NCBI RefSeq assembly: GCF_030445035.2
Contig: NC_092216.1
Location: forward strand, 11,533,405-11,597,404
Source: Dasypus novemcinctus
Taxonomy: Eukaryota > Chordata > Mammalia > Cingulata > Dasypodidae
Direction: 5' to 3'
Length of the DNA stretch: 64,000 nt
The position numbers and the translations under genes were made by a program. A model generated the notes under the pieces. That model did no database searches and was not told the origin of the DNA. It worked only from the letters and a program-made list of their open reading frames with translations. Of this stretch, positions 1 to 12,794 are shown piece by piece; positions within the stretch are counted from its first letter, which is position 1, and each line of letters begins with the position of its first letter.

Positions 1-154
1 TCTCCTGTTATCATTACTCCCTAAACTCCTGCTCAACTTTTCCATTCTTTTCTTCCTATGCCTTATCACTCTTCAATTTCAGTGGTTCTGTCCACTGCAT
101 CACTTATTTTTTCTTCTATCATTTCAAGTCTGCTGTTGTATACCTCCACTGTGT

Positions 155-345
155 TTTTTTTCTTTTTGAAATTATTGATTTTTTTACATTAAAAAATATG
201 AGATTCCCAGATACCCCACTCCCCACCCACCCCCACTTCTCCCACATCCACAACCTCTTTCATTAGTGTGGCACATTTATTGCATTTGAGGAATACACTT
301 TGGAGCACTGCTTTACTACATGGATTATAGTTTACATTGTATCTA
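155..345 (-). mobile_element. Short antisense L1 3'UTR piece inside L1 ORF1
   Basis: A T-rich start followed by a C-rich run and a segment describing the same 3' terminal sequence seen in antisense at 19440-19690 and 38265-38500. It interrupts the ORF1-like text, which resumes with a repeated TGTGTTTTT at the junction, consistent with a severely 5'-truncated L1 insertion. The ends are approximate. Confidence 0.6.
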
Positions 346-475
346 ATGTGTTTTTAATTTCACCTTTTGTGTCCTTAATTCCCATAATCTCTATTATTTA
401 TCTATTCAGGCTTTCAAATTGTTTTTTATGCTCTTCTAGTGTCCTCTTGATGTCTTTTATCTTTTTAGTCATATT

Positions 476-894
476 GTTTCTTTTTTTAAAGATTTATTTA
501 TTTATTTTTCTCCCCTCTCTGCCCCCACCCCAGTTGTCTGTTCTCTGTGTCTATTTGCTGCATGTTCTTCTTTGTCCACTTCTGTTGTTAGCAACATGGG
601 AATCTGTGTTTCTTTTTGTTGCATCATCTTGCTGTGTCAGTTCTCCATGTGTGCGGTGCCATTCTTGGGCAAGTTGCACTTTCTTTCGCACTGGGCAGCT
701 CTCCTTACAGGGCATGCTCCTTGCACGTGGGGCTCCCCTACATGGGGGACACCCCTGCATGACAGGGCACTCCTTGCATGCATCAGCACTGCGCATGGGC
801 CAGCTCCACACGGGTCAAGGAGGCCCGGGATTTGAACCGCAGACCTCCCATGTGGTAGACGGATGCCCTAACCACTGGGTCAAGTCCACTTCCC
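476..894 (-). mobile_element. tRNA-derived SINE, DAS-like, antisense
   Basis: In minus orientation the element runs from a tRNA-like head, ending at 894 and including a B-box-like stretch near 830, to an A-rich tail (T-rich at 476-510 on the plus strand). It is flanked by a 9-bp direct repeat AGTCATATT at 467-475 and 895-903, a target-site duplication. The body is similar along its length to the SINE at 20116-20488. It sits inside antisense L1 sequence. Confidence 0.9.
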
Positions 895-2699
895 AGTCAT
901 ATTTTCGTTCAACTCATTAATTTGATTTTGGAGATGGAAAGTTATCTCAAATCCTGTATCTGGGACTTTGATTTATTCCTCTGCTCAGGCTATTTCTTCC
1001 ATATTTTTAGTATGGATTGTAATTTTTATTGAATATAATGTTAAGCTTACTCTGATACTCAATTTCTCTCTCTTGCATAGGGATTTATTGGCAGGAGACA
1101 TGCGTTACTGCTGTTCTTTGATTCTTGGTTCAATATATTCTTGGTCTTTAGGATTTTTCCTGTTTTTTTTTTTTTCTCTAATCTTGGCCATTGACTCAGT
1201 AAGGGGTTGTAGAACAGCTTCTGAGGACCTTGGGGAGGGGATATTATAAAGGTTAGGAAAATCCTCTCTTATTTACTTTTAAATTCCTCACCTGTACTTC
1301 CTTAGTTAACCAGAAGAGGGCATTCTTTGGCAGCTGTCTTAGTTCAAACCTTGTCCAGAATGTGTTTGCTCCAACACTGACCAAAAAATGTGACAGAAGA
1401 TCCTACCTCAATACTATGCAGAACCTCACAAATCAAACTTTCTCTGAGGCAGCTCTCTAACCTTAGCTGGCAGCCCTTTCCATTTTCCCAGATAGAAAAT
1501 AATTCTATTCCCCTCTCTGCTCTCAACAACCAGTGATAATTAGTAGGAAGAGTAATTGAGGAGGCTGCATCTTTTTAGTTCCAAGTCAAAAAAATGTTGT
1601 GGCCGAGCCAGCCTGGAAGTGCTCATGGGACACAGCAGACCAAGTTTGTTGGCCCAAAGCTGAATCACCTTTAAGCTATGTCCTCCTTCTCCCATTTCCT
1701 CACAATGTGGATTCCTATAGCCCATTCTGTCCATAATCACAAGTCAGAAGCCAGAGAAGTCAAAGCAGTCTTTGACAAGGATTGAGGAGGGGCGAAGGGA
1801 ATTAGCAGCTGCAGCTTCTACTCATTCTTTTTGTTGAGATTCTTTTGCTGTGACCCTGTCTCTTCTTGGTGCTTTCCAGCCTTCTGCTGATATCATAAAC
1901 CTGAGAACATTTTTCCAGATCTTTTCTGGGTGTACTCTAGTTATTTTTTCTGGATGAGAAGTGCATCCAATGTGGTCTTTATTCTCTTTAGCCATTTTTT
2001 CTATCATCTCCTTGAATTGATGAAGGAGATTTGGGGAGGGCTCTTTTTTTGTTTGTTTTTCTAATTTCTTAACAAGTCCATTTTATTGATGCATATTTAA
2101 AAAACATAGAATTCATCCAAAGTGTGCAATGAATGGTATTTGGTGCAATCACATTTCTGTAAACATTATTAAAGCATTTTCATTATTTCAGTAATAATAA
2201 TAATAAACAAACAAGAAAATTCCTTGCCTTTCAATCTCTGTATGCTTCCCCCACTATACATAGCTGTTGTCTCTGGCTATTTAATCCAAAGTGTATAATT
2301 AATGGCTTTTATTATAATCACAATGTTGAATATTCATCTCAAAAAAATTTCAAAGCAATTTCATTACTTCAAAAAGAAAGACTCCACACCCCTTAGTATT
2401 CTTTCCCCAGCTCTACATAACCATTAATTTAATTTCACATTCATAAATTGATTTATATTGACATTTTATATAAACAGAATCATATAATATGTAGTACTCT
2501 GTCTGGTCTCCTCCACTTAGTATATATTTTTTTCTAATATTAACATTTCATAGTATTAACTTGTATTTGTTCATCCTCAAAGAAAAATGGTCTTATATAT
2601 GAAAATATTACCCATATTCATGTTTCAAATAATAGATTTATATTTCACAGAGTATATTTAGTTCATAGTAGCACAATCATACAGTATTTGTCCTTTCCT

Positions 2700-5600
2700 G
2701 CCTGGCTTGCTTCACTCAACCTAATATCCTACAGTTTCATCCATATTGTTATATGTTTCATGAGTTCATTTCTTTTTACCACAACATAATATTCAATCAT
2801 GTGTATACTACACAAATTATTTATCCATTCATCAGTTGATGGGCACCAAAAGTTTCCAACTTTTGGCTAACATGAATAACACTACTATGAATATGGGTGT
2901 GTAGATGTCTATTTATGTTACAGCTCTCATTTCTTCTGGTTATATACCTACCAATGGAATTACTGGGCCCCATAGAAAATCTATATTCAACTTCCTTAGG
3001 AACTGCCAAACAGTCCTCCACAGTGTCTGTACCATTCTACATTACCACCAACAATAAATAAACATTCCTATCTCTCCACATCTTCTCCAACATTTATAGT
3101 TTTGACTTTTTAATAGCAGCCAGTCTAACAGATGTGAAATGATATCTCATTGTAGTTTTGCTTGCATTTCCATAATTATTAGTAATATTGAACGTTTTTT
3201 CATGTGTTTCTTTGCCATTTGTATTTCTCTTTGGACATTGTCTTTTCAGGTCCTTTGCCCACTTTTTAATTGAATAGTTTGTCTTGTTGAGTTGTATGAT
3301 CTCCTCATATTAAATGGATATTAAACCCTCATCAAGTATGTGATTGCCAATTTTCTCCCATTGAGTTGGCTGTCTTTTCACCCTTTTTACAATGTACTCA
3401 GAGGTACAAAAGTGTTGAATTTTGAGGAGGTTCAATTTATCTATTTTTTTCTTTTGTTGCTTGTGCTTTGAGTGTAAGGTGTAAGAAAACACTGCCCACC
3501 ACAAGATTTTGAAGATGTTCTCCTATATTTTCTTCTAGGATTTTTATGGTGGTTGTTTTTATATTTAGGTCCTTGATCAATTTTGAGTTTATTTCTGTAT
3601 TAAATATGAGATAGGGATCCTCTTTTTTTCCTTTGGATATAAAAGATTAACCACTTGTTGAATAGAAATTTCTGGCCCAACTGGGTGGGCTTAGCAACCT
3701 TGTCAAAAATCACTTGATTGTATTTGTGATGATCAATCTCTGAGTTCTTGATTCAGTTTTATTGGTTAATCCATCTGTCGTTATGCCAGAACCATGTTGT
3801 TTTACCACTATAGCTAAGTAATGTGCTGTAAAGTCAGGAAGTAAAGGTCCTCCAACTTTTTTCTTCTTTTATAAATATTTTTTTTTGCCATTTAGGGTCC
3901 CTTACCCTTCCAAGTAAATTTGATTATTGGCTTTTCAATTTCTGCACAAAAAGGATATTGGGATTTTTATTGGAATTGTGTTGAATTCGTCAATCAGTTT
4001 GGGTAGTATTCATATCTTAAAGATATTTAGTCTTTTGATCTATGAACACTGAATGTCCTTCCATTTAATTAAGTCTTCTTCAGTTTCTTTTAACCATGTT
4101 TTGTAGTTTTCTAAATACACGTCCTTTAATCCTAGGTTACATTTATTCCTAAATATTTGGTTGTTTTTGTCACTAATATAAATGAAATTTTTTTCTGATT
4201 TCCTCAGTTGCACATCAGTGGGGTATAGACACACTATTGATTTTTGTGTATTAATATTCTATCCTGCCATTTTGTTGAACTCATCTATTAATTCTAAAAG
4301 ATTTGTTGTGGATTTCTCAGGATTTTTTAGATAAAGGCTCATGTCATCAGCAAATAGGGAAGTTTCACTTCTTCCTTTCCTATTTGGGTACTTAATTGCA
4401 CCTATCATAATTGCTCTAGCTAGAACTTCTGGCACAATATTGAATAATAACCATGACAGTGGGCATCCTTGTCTTATTCCTGATCTCAGCAGGGAAACCT
4501 TTAATCTTTAATTGTTAAATACAATGCTAGCTATAGGTTTTTCACATATGCATATTACTGTATTGAAAAAGCTTCCTTCTCTTCCTAAATTTGTAGTTTT
4601 TTATCAAGAAATTATACTGTATTTTATTCAATGCCTTGTCTGCATCAGTGAGATCATATGATTTTTCTTCTTCAATTTATCAATACGGTTTTTACACTAA
4701 TTTATTTTCTTGTGTTGAACCACCCTTGCATATGTGGTATAAAACCCACTTGATTGTGGCATATAATTCTTTTAATGTGCTTTTGGATTTGTTTAGCAAC
4801 TATTTTCTTGGAGATTTTTGCATCTATATTCATAATGATATTGCCTGTAATTTTCTTTTATCAAAGTGTCTTTATCTGGTTTCAATATTTAGGGGGATGC
4901 TGGCTTCATAGACTGAGTTTGGTAATATTCTTTCCTGTTCAGTTTTTCAGAAGAGCTTAAGCAAGATGGGCATTAGTCTGTATTTGAGTAATTGTTAGAA
5001 TTCGTCTGTGATGCCATATAGTCCCAGGCTTTTCATATTTGGGGGGGGTTCATGACTGTTTGAATCTCTTTACTTGTGATTAGTTTGGTGAGGTCTTCTA
5101 TTTCTTCTAGGATGGTGTGGGTGATTCATGTGTTTCTAGGAATTTGCCCATCTTGTCTACATTTTCTAATTTTTCTTTTTCAGTTTAGGTAAGGGTTGTT
5201 GATTTTGTTGCTCTTCTCAATCAATTTTTTGGTTTTGTTGATTATTAGTTTCATTTATTTTTGCTCTAATCTTTACTACTTCTTTCTTTTGACTTGCTTT
5301 GGGATTAGTTTGTTGTTTTTCTTGTCCCTCCAGGTGTGCAGTTAGGTCTTCAGTTTTAACTCTGTCTTCTTTTTAATGTCAGCATTGAGGGCTATAAATT
5401 TCCATCTCAGCTTTTTTTCCCCCTCACTGCCTTGCAGTGTCCCATAGATTTTGCTATGTTGTGTGATCATTTTCATTTGTCTTAATGTGCTTGTTGAATT
5501 CCTGCAATTTCTTCTTTTACCCACTGATTAAGATTGTGTTGCTTTAATCTCCACATATGTATGAATTATCCCTTTTCCTGTCATTATTGGTCTCCAGCTT

Positions 5601-6390
5601 AATTCTGTTATGATCAGAGAAAGTGTTTTGTATAACTTTAATCTTTTTAAATTTATTGTGACTTCTTTTATGATCCAACACGTGGTTTATCTGGGAGAAG
5701 AATTCATGTGCACTTGAAAAGAATGTATATCCTGCTCTTTTGGGGTACAATGCTATATAGATGTCTTTAGATAGAGTTCATTTGTCATATTATTCAAGCT
5801 CTCTATTTTTTAAAATTTATCTCTGTCCAGATGTTCTATTCAATACTGAGAGAGGTGTACTGAAGTCTCGAACTATTACTGCAAAGACATCTATTTCTAG
5901 CTATAATTTTGATAGTGTATACTTCAAGTCTCTTGCAGCATTGAGGCTAGGTCCTTAGATATTTAGTATAGTTATTTCTTCTTGCTGAATTGCCCCTTTT
6001 ATTAACATAAATAATGATCTTCTTCATCTCTTATAACAGTTTTGTATTTAAACCTATTTTTCTAACATTAGTATTGTTAGTCCATCTCTTTCATGTTACT
6101 ATTTGTGTGGAATATCTTTTTTCCAACCTTTTACTTTTAACCTAGTTGTTTCCTTAATCTGAGATGAGTCTCTTGTAGACAACATATACATGGTTCACAT
6201 TTATTTATCCAATCTATCAGTTTATGTGTTTTGATTGGGGAGTTCAAGATTCAAAGTTATTATAAAGTAATTACTTGCTTCATCCATTTTGACCTTTGGC
6301 TTTCTGTTGTCATATTGTATTATTGTTTATCTTTTCACCCCTTAATTCACCCTTTCTAATAATCTTAATTTCTAATTCTTCTCCATAGCT
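2700..6390 (-). pseudogene. L1 ORF2 (endonuclease-reverse transcriptase) remnant
   Basis: ORF2 of L1 carries an APE-like endonuclease and a reverse transcriptase. Recognisable pieces on the minus strand are the end of the endonuclease with the SDHN catalytic motif (5544-5750), the EN-RT linker (5342-5524), the RT active site FADD (4340-4354), a segment downstream of RT (4040-4234) and C-terminal pieces near 2821-3504. Frames change repeatedly and stops are frequent. The element is inactive. Confidence 0.85.
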
Positions 6391-6410
6391 CTTATCCTTG
6401 TGTTTTCCTT

Positions 6411-7140
6411 TCAGGATGCAGTACTCCCTTTAGTATTTCTTGAAATTCTTTTGGTAACATACTCTATCACTTTTTGTTTGTCTATGAAGACTTTGAACTC
6501 ACCCTCATTTTTGAAGGACAATTTGCCAGATAAAGAATTCTTGGCTGGAATTTTTTCTTTGCAGTACCTTAAATACACCATATCACTTTCTTCTCTCATC
6601 CATGGTTTCTGATGAGAGGTTGGCACTAAATCTTATTAAGGTCCCTGCTATGTGATGTCTTGCTTTTCTCTTGCTGATTTCCAAATTTTGTCTATATCTC
6701 GGACATTTGTTATTCTGAACAGTAAATGTCTTGGGGTAATTCTATTCAGATTTATTCAGTTTAGGTGAATTTTCCTTCTGGGATATTGACATTTATGTCT
6801 TTCAGAAAGGTTGGGAAGATTTCAGTCATTATTTCCTCAAATATTCTTTCAGTCCCTTTACCATTTTCTTCTCCTTCTGGGACACCAATAACATTTGTTT
6901 TGTAATGCCTGTTGTCATTCAATTCCCTGAAATCCTGTTCCATTTTTCCCATTCTTTTTTCTTTCTGTTCTCCCGTCTTTCCCAGTTTAGATGTTCTGTC
7001 TTCAAAATCACTAATTCTGTCTTGAGTCAGTCAAATCTGCTCTTACGTACCTCTAATGTATTTTTTATCTCATCCATCATATCTTTAGTTCCAATAAGGT
7101 CTGTTACTCTTCTTTGCAGACTTTCAAAATGTTCTTTATG
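6411..7140 (-). pseudogene. L1 ORF1 remnant
   Basis: L1 ORF1 encodes the trimeric RNA-binding chaperone of L1 particles. Minus-strand frames here show the conserved RNA-recognition stretch NVIGVPEGEENGKGTERIFE (about 6890-6830) and the C-terminal part KLSFKNEGEFKVFIDKQK (about 6515-6460). These lie in different frames separated by stops, so no full protein can be made. The N-terminal coiled-coil part is cut by the SINE at 7157-7535. Confidence 0.85.
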
Positions 7141-7156
7141 TTCACTGAGGTCTTCT

Positions 7157-7535
7157 CTTTTTTTTAATTTTATTTATTTACTACACCCCTTGTCACTTGT
7201 ATTCACTGTCTGCTCTCTGTGTCCATTCACTATGCATTTTTTCTGTCTGCTTGTCTCCCTTTGTTTCATCACATTCTGCACCAGCTCTCTGTGGGTGCAG
7301 GCATGGGCTGTCAGCTCTCTGCAGTTATGGATGTGGGCCATTAAATCTCTGCAGGCATGGGGATTGGCCATCAGCTCTCTGTGCACATGGGCCATCAGCT
7401 CTCCATGGAATTAAGTCATCAGCTCTCTGCAGGCACAGGTCAGCTTGCCTTCACCAGGAGACCCTGGGAATTGAACCCAGGACCTTCCATATGGTAGATG
7501 GGAGTCCAATCTTTTGAGTCACATCTGCTTCCCAC
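7157..7535 (-). mobile_element. tRNA-derived SINE, antisense, with internal tandem repeat
   Basis: The tRNA-like head lies at the right (about 7535 down to 7440, with a GAACCCAGG-type B-box complement near 7470) and the A-rich tail at the left (7157-7180 is T-rich on plus). A 9-bp target-site duplication AGGTCTTCT flanks it at 7148-7156 and 7536-7544. The middle (about 7281-7440) holds five to six imperfect copies of a 24-30-bp unit beginning CAGCTCTCTG, which other SINE copies in the window lack. Confidence 0.88.
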
Positions 7536-9325
7536 AGGTCTTCTTAATATTCTTATCTCTTTACTTTTGTTTACATTCAGCTCTTTGAATTGATTTAAGA
7601 GAGTTGTGTGGTTATCACTGATTGTCTTAAATCACATATCTCTTCAGGATATCAGTTTTTTCCTTTGACTGAGACATCTCTTCCTGTTTCCTATTGTGAA
7701 TTATAAATTTCCCTAATGTCTAGACTCTGAAAATGTTGGTATGTTTACTTTGATGGCCAATTTATCTCTCTTGCCTACCTGGGTTTTTTGTTGTTGTTCA
7801 CAGCTCTTCTTTGATATTTGTTTCAACTTATTCTAAGTCTTTAAAATTGCCCAGCTTAAGTTATCAAACTATGCCTGGGACTCACTAGTGGGGCACAGAT
7901 TTTCTCCCAGAAGTTTGAGAAGAGAGAAAAACAACTAAAGTTTTTGTCCATTCAATTTCCAGGCTCACCAGGAGATGGCATTTGTTGACACATCTGTCCT
8001 CAGATGTGTATATCCAAGTGTTTCTGTTTTTGTCTGTCCAGAGCTGAGATTCAAAGTGGGTTCTGTGGGCTGAATTCACTAAAGAAAACCCTCTCATTCC
8101 CCCTCCTTTTTCTTTTTTTCCAGCTGACAGGGTGAAAGATGTCTGCTCCCCTCTCAGTCAGTTGCAGTGAGCCAAGGGTTTTACCCCTACTTAATATCTT
8201 GGGCGTGGGAGAGAGGAGTCCTTCCCGACTACTGGAGGGTGTTTGGTAACTCACACTTGGTGTTTTCCTTTCTTCATCTCTCTGTTCTTCACCCTCCTGG
8301 GAGTTGTGAAGCACTGTCCTGGTCTGCTGACCATCAAACCAAGTTCCTTGGGCAGATTTTGGTGTTTTCTCAGTTGTTTTTGTGAGACAGTTGAGACTTG
8401 CCTGTGTAGTATGAGCCATTTTCACACAATCACCAGATTTATTTTAATATCTTTGAATAGTTGTTCCCAATTTTCTGTAGTTGCTGGCTTTTAAAATTAT
8501 TCCCTTGACTGAACCTCATCTTCCTCTTTCTTTTTTTGGCTCGTGACTTTTACCTAATGTCTGGGCACTTCACTATCTCAATGAGCTTAACATGAATGTC
8601 AGTTTGTCTATCTTGTCAAGAACTTCCTTGTTGACAGACTTTGTGCTTAGGCTCTTTGACACCTGGGTCATCTGTATTTCTCAGCTAAAATAGGTCTAGA
8701 CCAGTTCTCAGCTTACAAAATGAGTGCAGATCAGTTCCAAATGGCCCTGGGAAAAGACTCAGGAAAGACACCAAAAATTGTTTTCTCAGCTCCCTGAGTT
8801 CGTGCTTTCTTAGCCTGTCCAGTAAATGGTGACCTTTGTCAACTTTTCCCCCACTGTCCTAAAAATGCAGTATGTTTTTAGACTGCCACTGACTCTGTCA
8901 CTGTCTGAGGCAGTGTTGAAACAATGCCAGGGTGGTACTTGCCCATAATGTGCTTAAACAACTGGTCTAAATTTGGGACCAACTTGTCTAAATTTGTGGA
9001 GCAAAAGTTGGATCAGTAATGGGTCTTGTTCTTAGGGAAGGGGTCCACCATGGCCCTCCTAGGCCACAGCAACCAGAAACAAGGCATGCTCCACAGCTGT
9101 TTTCCATGAGAATGGGGGATAGATATCAAGAACTGTGACTGAGTGAGACAACTACAGTCCTTCTCTGCATTTTCTCAATCTTTTTGCCCTATCTTCCTTG
9201 GATGCTGACAAGTACACTCATGGCCACCTCCAGAGCCCACTCTGCCTGTCCACTAGTAGTATTTGAAAGAGGAATGAGCACTGCAGTTTTCTATTCCACC
9301 ATCTCACTCAGAATCCCTTTTTCTC

Positions 9326-9496
9326 TCATTTTATTGTTAGACCAATAAAGACTACTAGGGTAACGAAATGTTAAGTGCCTTCAGCATTATTCAAAAATGT
9401 TTTTTAAGTTTACTTTCATACATGAAGAAAGGCTCAAGATTTTTTATTTTTTGTTTTTGGATATAGAGTTATTCCAGAATGTTCTGGGGTTTTTGT

Positions 9497-9528
<32 letters not shown>

Positions 9529-9915
9529 TGCAGTAATCATGGAATAGACGCTTAGAATTATAAATAATAGAAAATTATTTTATAGTTGTATCTTGGATAA
9601 TTGGATATTTCTTTCATGAAATATACATACCTTTCTGGTACTTTTAAAGGAGATAATACCTAGTACACAAGTATGTAGAGATGATTCAATGATTTTAAGG
9701 GAATTAGAAGACATATAGTGAATTTGCTCCCATTTTTAAGACTTTGCAACCCTCCCACAATCACCACATGTTCAATTCTTGCATAAAATCACAAATTTAT
9801 ATTATTCTCCCAAATGAATAAAAAGGCTTTAAGCTTCCATCTATTTTAAGAATAAAGAAATGTGACTACAATGGTTGAGAAATTTGTGAGATTTTAAAAT
9901 TCATACTTCAATGTT
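9326..9915. other. No recognised gene; A/T-rich spacer
   Basis: Between the 5' ends of two L1 elements of opposite orientation I see no gene. The only clear structure is a (TTTTG)n run at about 9497-9528. Confidence 0.5.
9489..9530. repeat. (TTTTG)n simple repeat
   Basis: Five to six consecutive TTTTG units followed by a short T-run. Confidence 0.85.
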
Positions 9916-11837
9916 CTGAGAAAATGGCATCATTGTAGGTGGACACTTCCCAGCTCTCTACCAAAAAAAAAAAAGGCTGAAAAGGGGCAAAATCCTACCT
10001 GAGTGAGCTATTTTGGGAACCCACAGAGCAGGAGGCTTCAGTGCATGGATCTGGAAGGAACTAGACAAAGAGATAGAGCCAAGGGGAAAACCATGAGTTG
10101 CCCAACTCTGTAAATGGAAATGGAAGGTGGCTAAGCCCCACTCTCAAGGCAAACAGCCTCTGTGGAGCCCTTGACATTTACCAGTCAGCAAGTTGTAGGG
10201 AGCACTCTCTAGGAGAAAAAGGTCTGGGAAAAGTGTGGAGAGTGGTTTCCTTTCCATGGGCTTGGGCACTTGAGACCCCTTTAAAACTTAGGAAGGATAC
10301 AAGACAGCACCAAGGTAGAGGCCTCAGGAGAGGGGAAAGGAGAACATGTTCAGAAAGACTGCCATCCCAGCCACCCTGGGAGAAAGGAACTTGGAAAAGT
10401 AGGGGGTGGAGACAGGCAACTAAATGGTCTGGCAGCTGAAAACTGTTAAAATTCCAACTCCTCTTAGGGAAACAGGTGGTAAGAAGAGCTCAATATGATT
10501 TCTAGTCTATTTAGGGTTCCCTGGGAGGAAGAGGGGTCTGGAAGAGGGTCAAGAGTGGCTTCTTTATGGTGAGTTTAGTCAGCTAAGACTTCTTTGAATC
10601 TCAAAAGGGATCCTGACCTGCACAGGAGAGGGGAGGGAGTATCTGCTCAGACAGGATGTCATGCCTAGCTACCCTGGGAGAGAAAGTAATTAGAATAGAA
10701 AAGGGACTGGGGCAGACACGTGCCTAAACAGCAGAACTCTGACCAACTGCAGATTCTAAACTGCCCAAGGGAAAGTGGGTAGATAGCTTTCTGAAAGACT
10801 AACTGGCTCAAGGAGAAAGTTTCACTCAGTAGAGGAGTTCCTGCCTTGAATATATGAGGTACCTGGTTCAATTCCTGCCTCTTCTTAGAGAAGTGATCCA
10901 CCAGGTTATCAGCCCTCCAGCTAACTTTTTATGACGGTGAATATGTATGCTTTTTTTTGTATTATAATATCTTTTCTAGAGTCTCTTATTTTCCTTTAAA
11001 AAGGTCCCATTTTAAAAGTTAAGTTAATTTACTCACTAAAACCTCATTCAAAACCTGCAAAAGGGTGATTGATTGATGAACACTCACAGCCTGAGCAGCT
11101 CCTTAGAGATCTAAACTATTTCCTTTTTTGTTCATTTGTTGTCCTTTAATTTCTTTCTTCTTTAAAAAAAAGGTGCTGTTATCTTGTTTCTTTTTCACTG
11201 TTCCCTCTTCCGTTTTTTCCTTTTATAATTTACCAATTTTGTCTGTTATTTCTTTTCTTTCCTTAATCTTTCAATCATCTGTTTTGTTGCTCTTTCATTC
11301 CACCTTAGTTCTGTCTTCAGTTTTTCTTGTTTTTGTTTCTCCTTTTTTCTGTTTTCTTTCTTTTTTACTTTTTTGTTTTTTTCTCTATTCTCTTTCCTTC
11401 CTTCTCATCACTCCTGCCTTCTAAATAATTCTATGTATTTTTCTCTATTCTTCTCATTTCATTTTTTCCTATTCCACTTTTTTATTCTTATGCCTCTTAA
11501 CTTCTTTCTTCAGGTAATCATTCACTTTCTTACATCTTAAATAGAGTTCCTCTCCTACATTTTGAAATTATTATTACTATTATCCTTTTTCTCTTCTTAC
11601 CTCTTTTCTTTTCTCTTGTCCTAACTTTTTTCCCAAGAGAATATAAACAGCAAGGAAATATAATAAGAGGAACCAAGTGTCAAAGTGAAAACTTATCATA
11701 TACACACACACAAAAAAAAACACAAAATAAAACCCTAGAGTAGAAAAATAAGATAATCAACTGAATAAAAGCATCAACATAAACTGATGCCTACACACCA
11801 ACAAGAAATCACAACTCATACTAAGAAACAGGAAAGC

Positions 11838-12520
11838 ATGGCCCAGTCCAACAAACAAACTGAAAAACAGGAGGAGATGCAGAACATGGAACAACCAATA
11901 AAAGATGTCCAAACAAATATCATGAATCAACTTAGTGCAGTGAAGAAGAGATTAAGGATATAAAGAAGACAATGGGAGAACACTGTGAAGAAATTGTAAA
12001 CATACATATAAAGATTGCAGATATAATGGGGATGAAAGGCACATTGCAAGAAATAAAAAATACACTGGAAGCATATTTGAACAGGCAGAGGAAAGAATCA
12101 GTGATGTGGAAGGCAGTAACCTGAAATTAAATAAATAGTAGATCACATATATTAAAAACAAAAAATAAAAATAAAAACCAACAGGGACATGGGGATTTAA
12201 ATGACAACACAAAACACACAAACATACACATTATAGAAATCCCATAATAAGAAAAGAAGGGAAAGGGGACAGAATATGTCTTGAAGGAAATAAAGGCTGA
12301 AAATATCCAAAGCCTATTAAGGGACATGGACATACATGCCCAGGAAGCATGGAATTTGCCAAACAGTATAAATCCTAACAGACCTACTCCAAGACATATA
12401 CCTGTCATATTGTCTAGTGCTCAAGACAAAGAGAGAATTTTGAAAGCAGCAAGAGAGAAGAGACATCACATACAAAGAAAACTGAATAAGTTTAAATGCT
12501 GATTTCTCATCTGAAACCAT
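11838..12520 (+). pseudogene. L1 copy A ORF1 remnant
   Basis: An ATG at 11838 opens a polar, Gln/Lys-rich, coiled-coil-like N-terminus of about 40 codons, stopped by TAA near 11960. The C-terminal RNA-binding part is visible at 12281-12502 (LPNSINPNRPTPRHIP, then SSAQDKERILKAAREKRH), which is the characteristic end of L1 ORF1p. The two pieces are not joined by an open frame. About 270 bases separate it from ORF2. Confidence 0.85.
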
Positions 12521-12794
12521 GGAGGCAAGAAGTCAGTAGTATGACATAGTTAATGTGCTGAAAGAAAATTTTTCTGCCAAGAATTCTCTGTCCAGCAAAG
12601 TTGGGATTCCAAAATATTCAGATACACAATAATTAAGAGAGACTGTCAATAAGAAATTTGCCCTTTGAGAAATACTAAAGGGAGTTTTACATGACAAAAG
12701 GAAGAAACAGGAGAGAAATAGAAGAGTATAAGAATAACTAAAAAGAAAAAAGAGAAATAAAAACAATATTTGGCATACATAACCTAAAGAAAAT

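Larger units (their letters stand above)
1..2045 (-). mobile_element. Old L1 fragment(s), antisense, ORF1 and 5' region
   Basis: The opening stretch is T/C-rich and reads, on the minus strand, like the coiled-coil part of L1 ORF1, with the same wording as the ORF1 region of the L1 at 6900-7140. It continues after a SINE insertion into sequence that I take to be L1 5' region. No usable reading frame survives. The body of the element would lie to the left, outside the window. The assignment of 1240-2045 is weaker than that of 1-480, because only scattered similarity to other L1 5' regions is visible. Confidence 0.55.
2046..9325 (-). mobile_element. Near full-length L1 retrotransposon, antisense, inactive
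   Basis: Reading from 9325 downwards: a 5' end typical of L1 (a stretch ending in GATGGTGGAATAG-like text), a 5'UTR to about 7540, ORF1 remnants (about 7140-6400), ORF2 remnants (about 6390-2700) and a short 3' end near 2050. Both ORFs are broken by many stops and shifts. The RT motif FADD is still encoded at 4340-4354. A SINE at 7157-7535 interrupts the 5' part of ORF1. The 3'UTR is much shorter than that of the sense L1 at 9918-19435, so this is a different subfamily. The 3' boundary is approximate. Confidence 0.85.
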
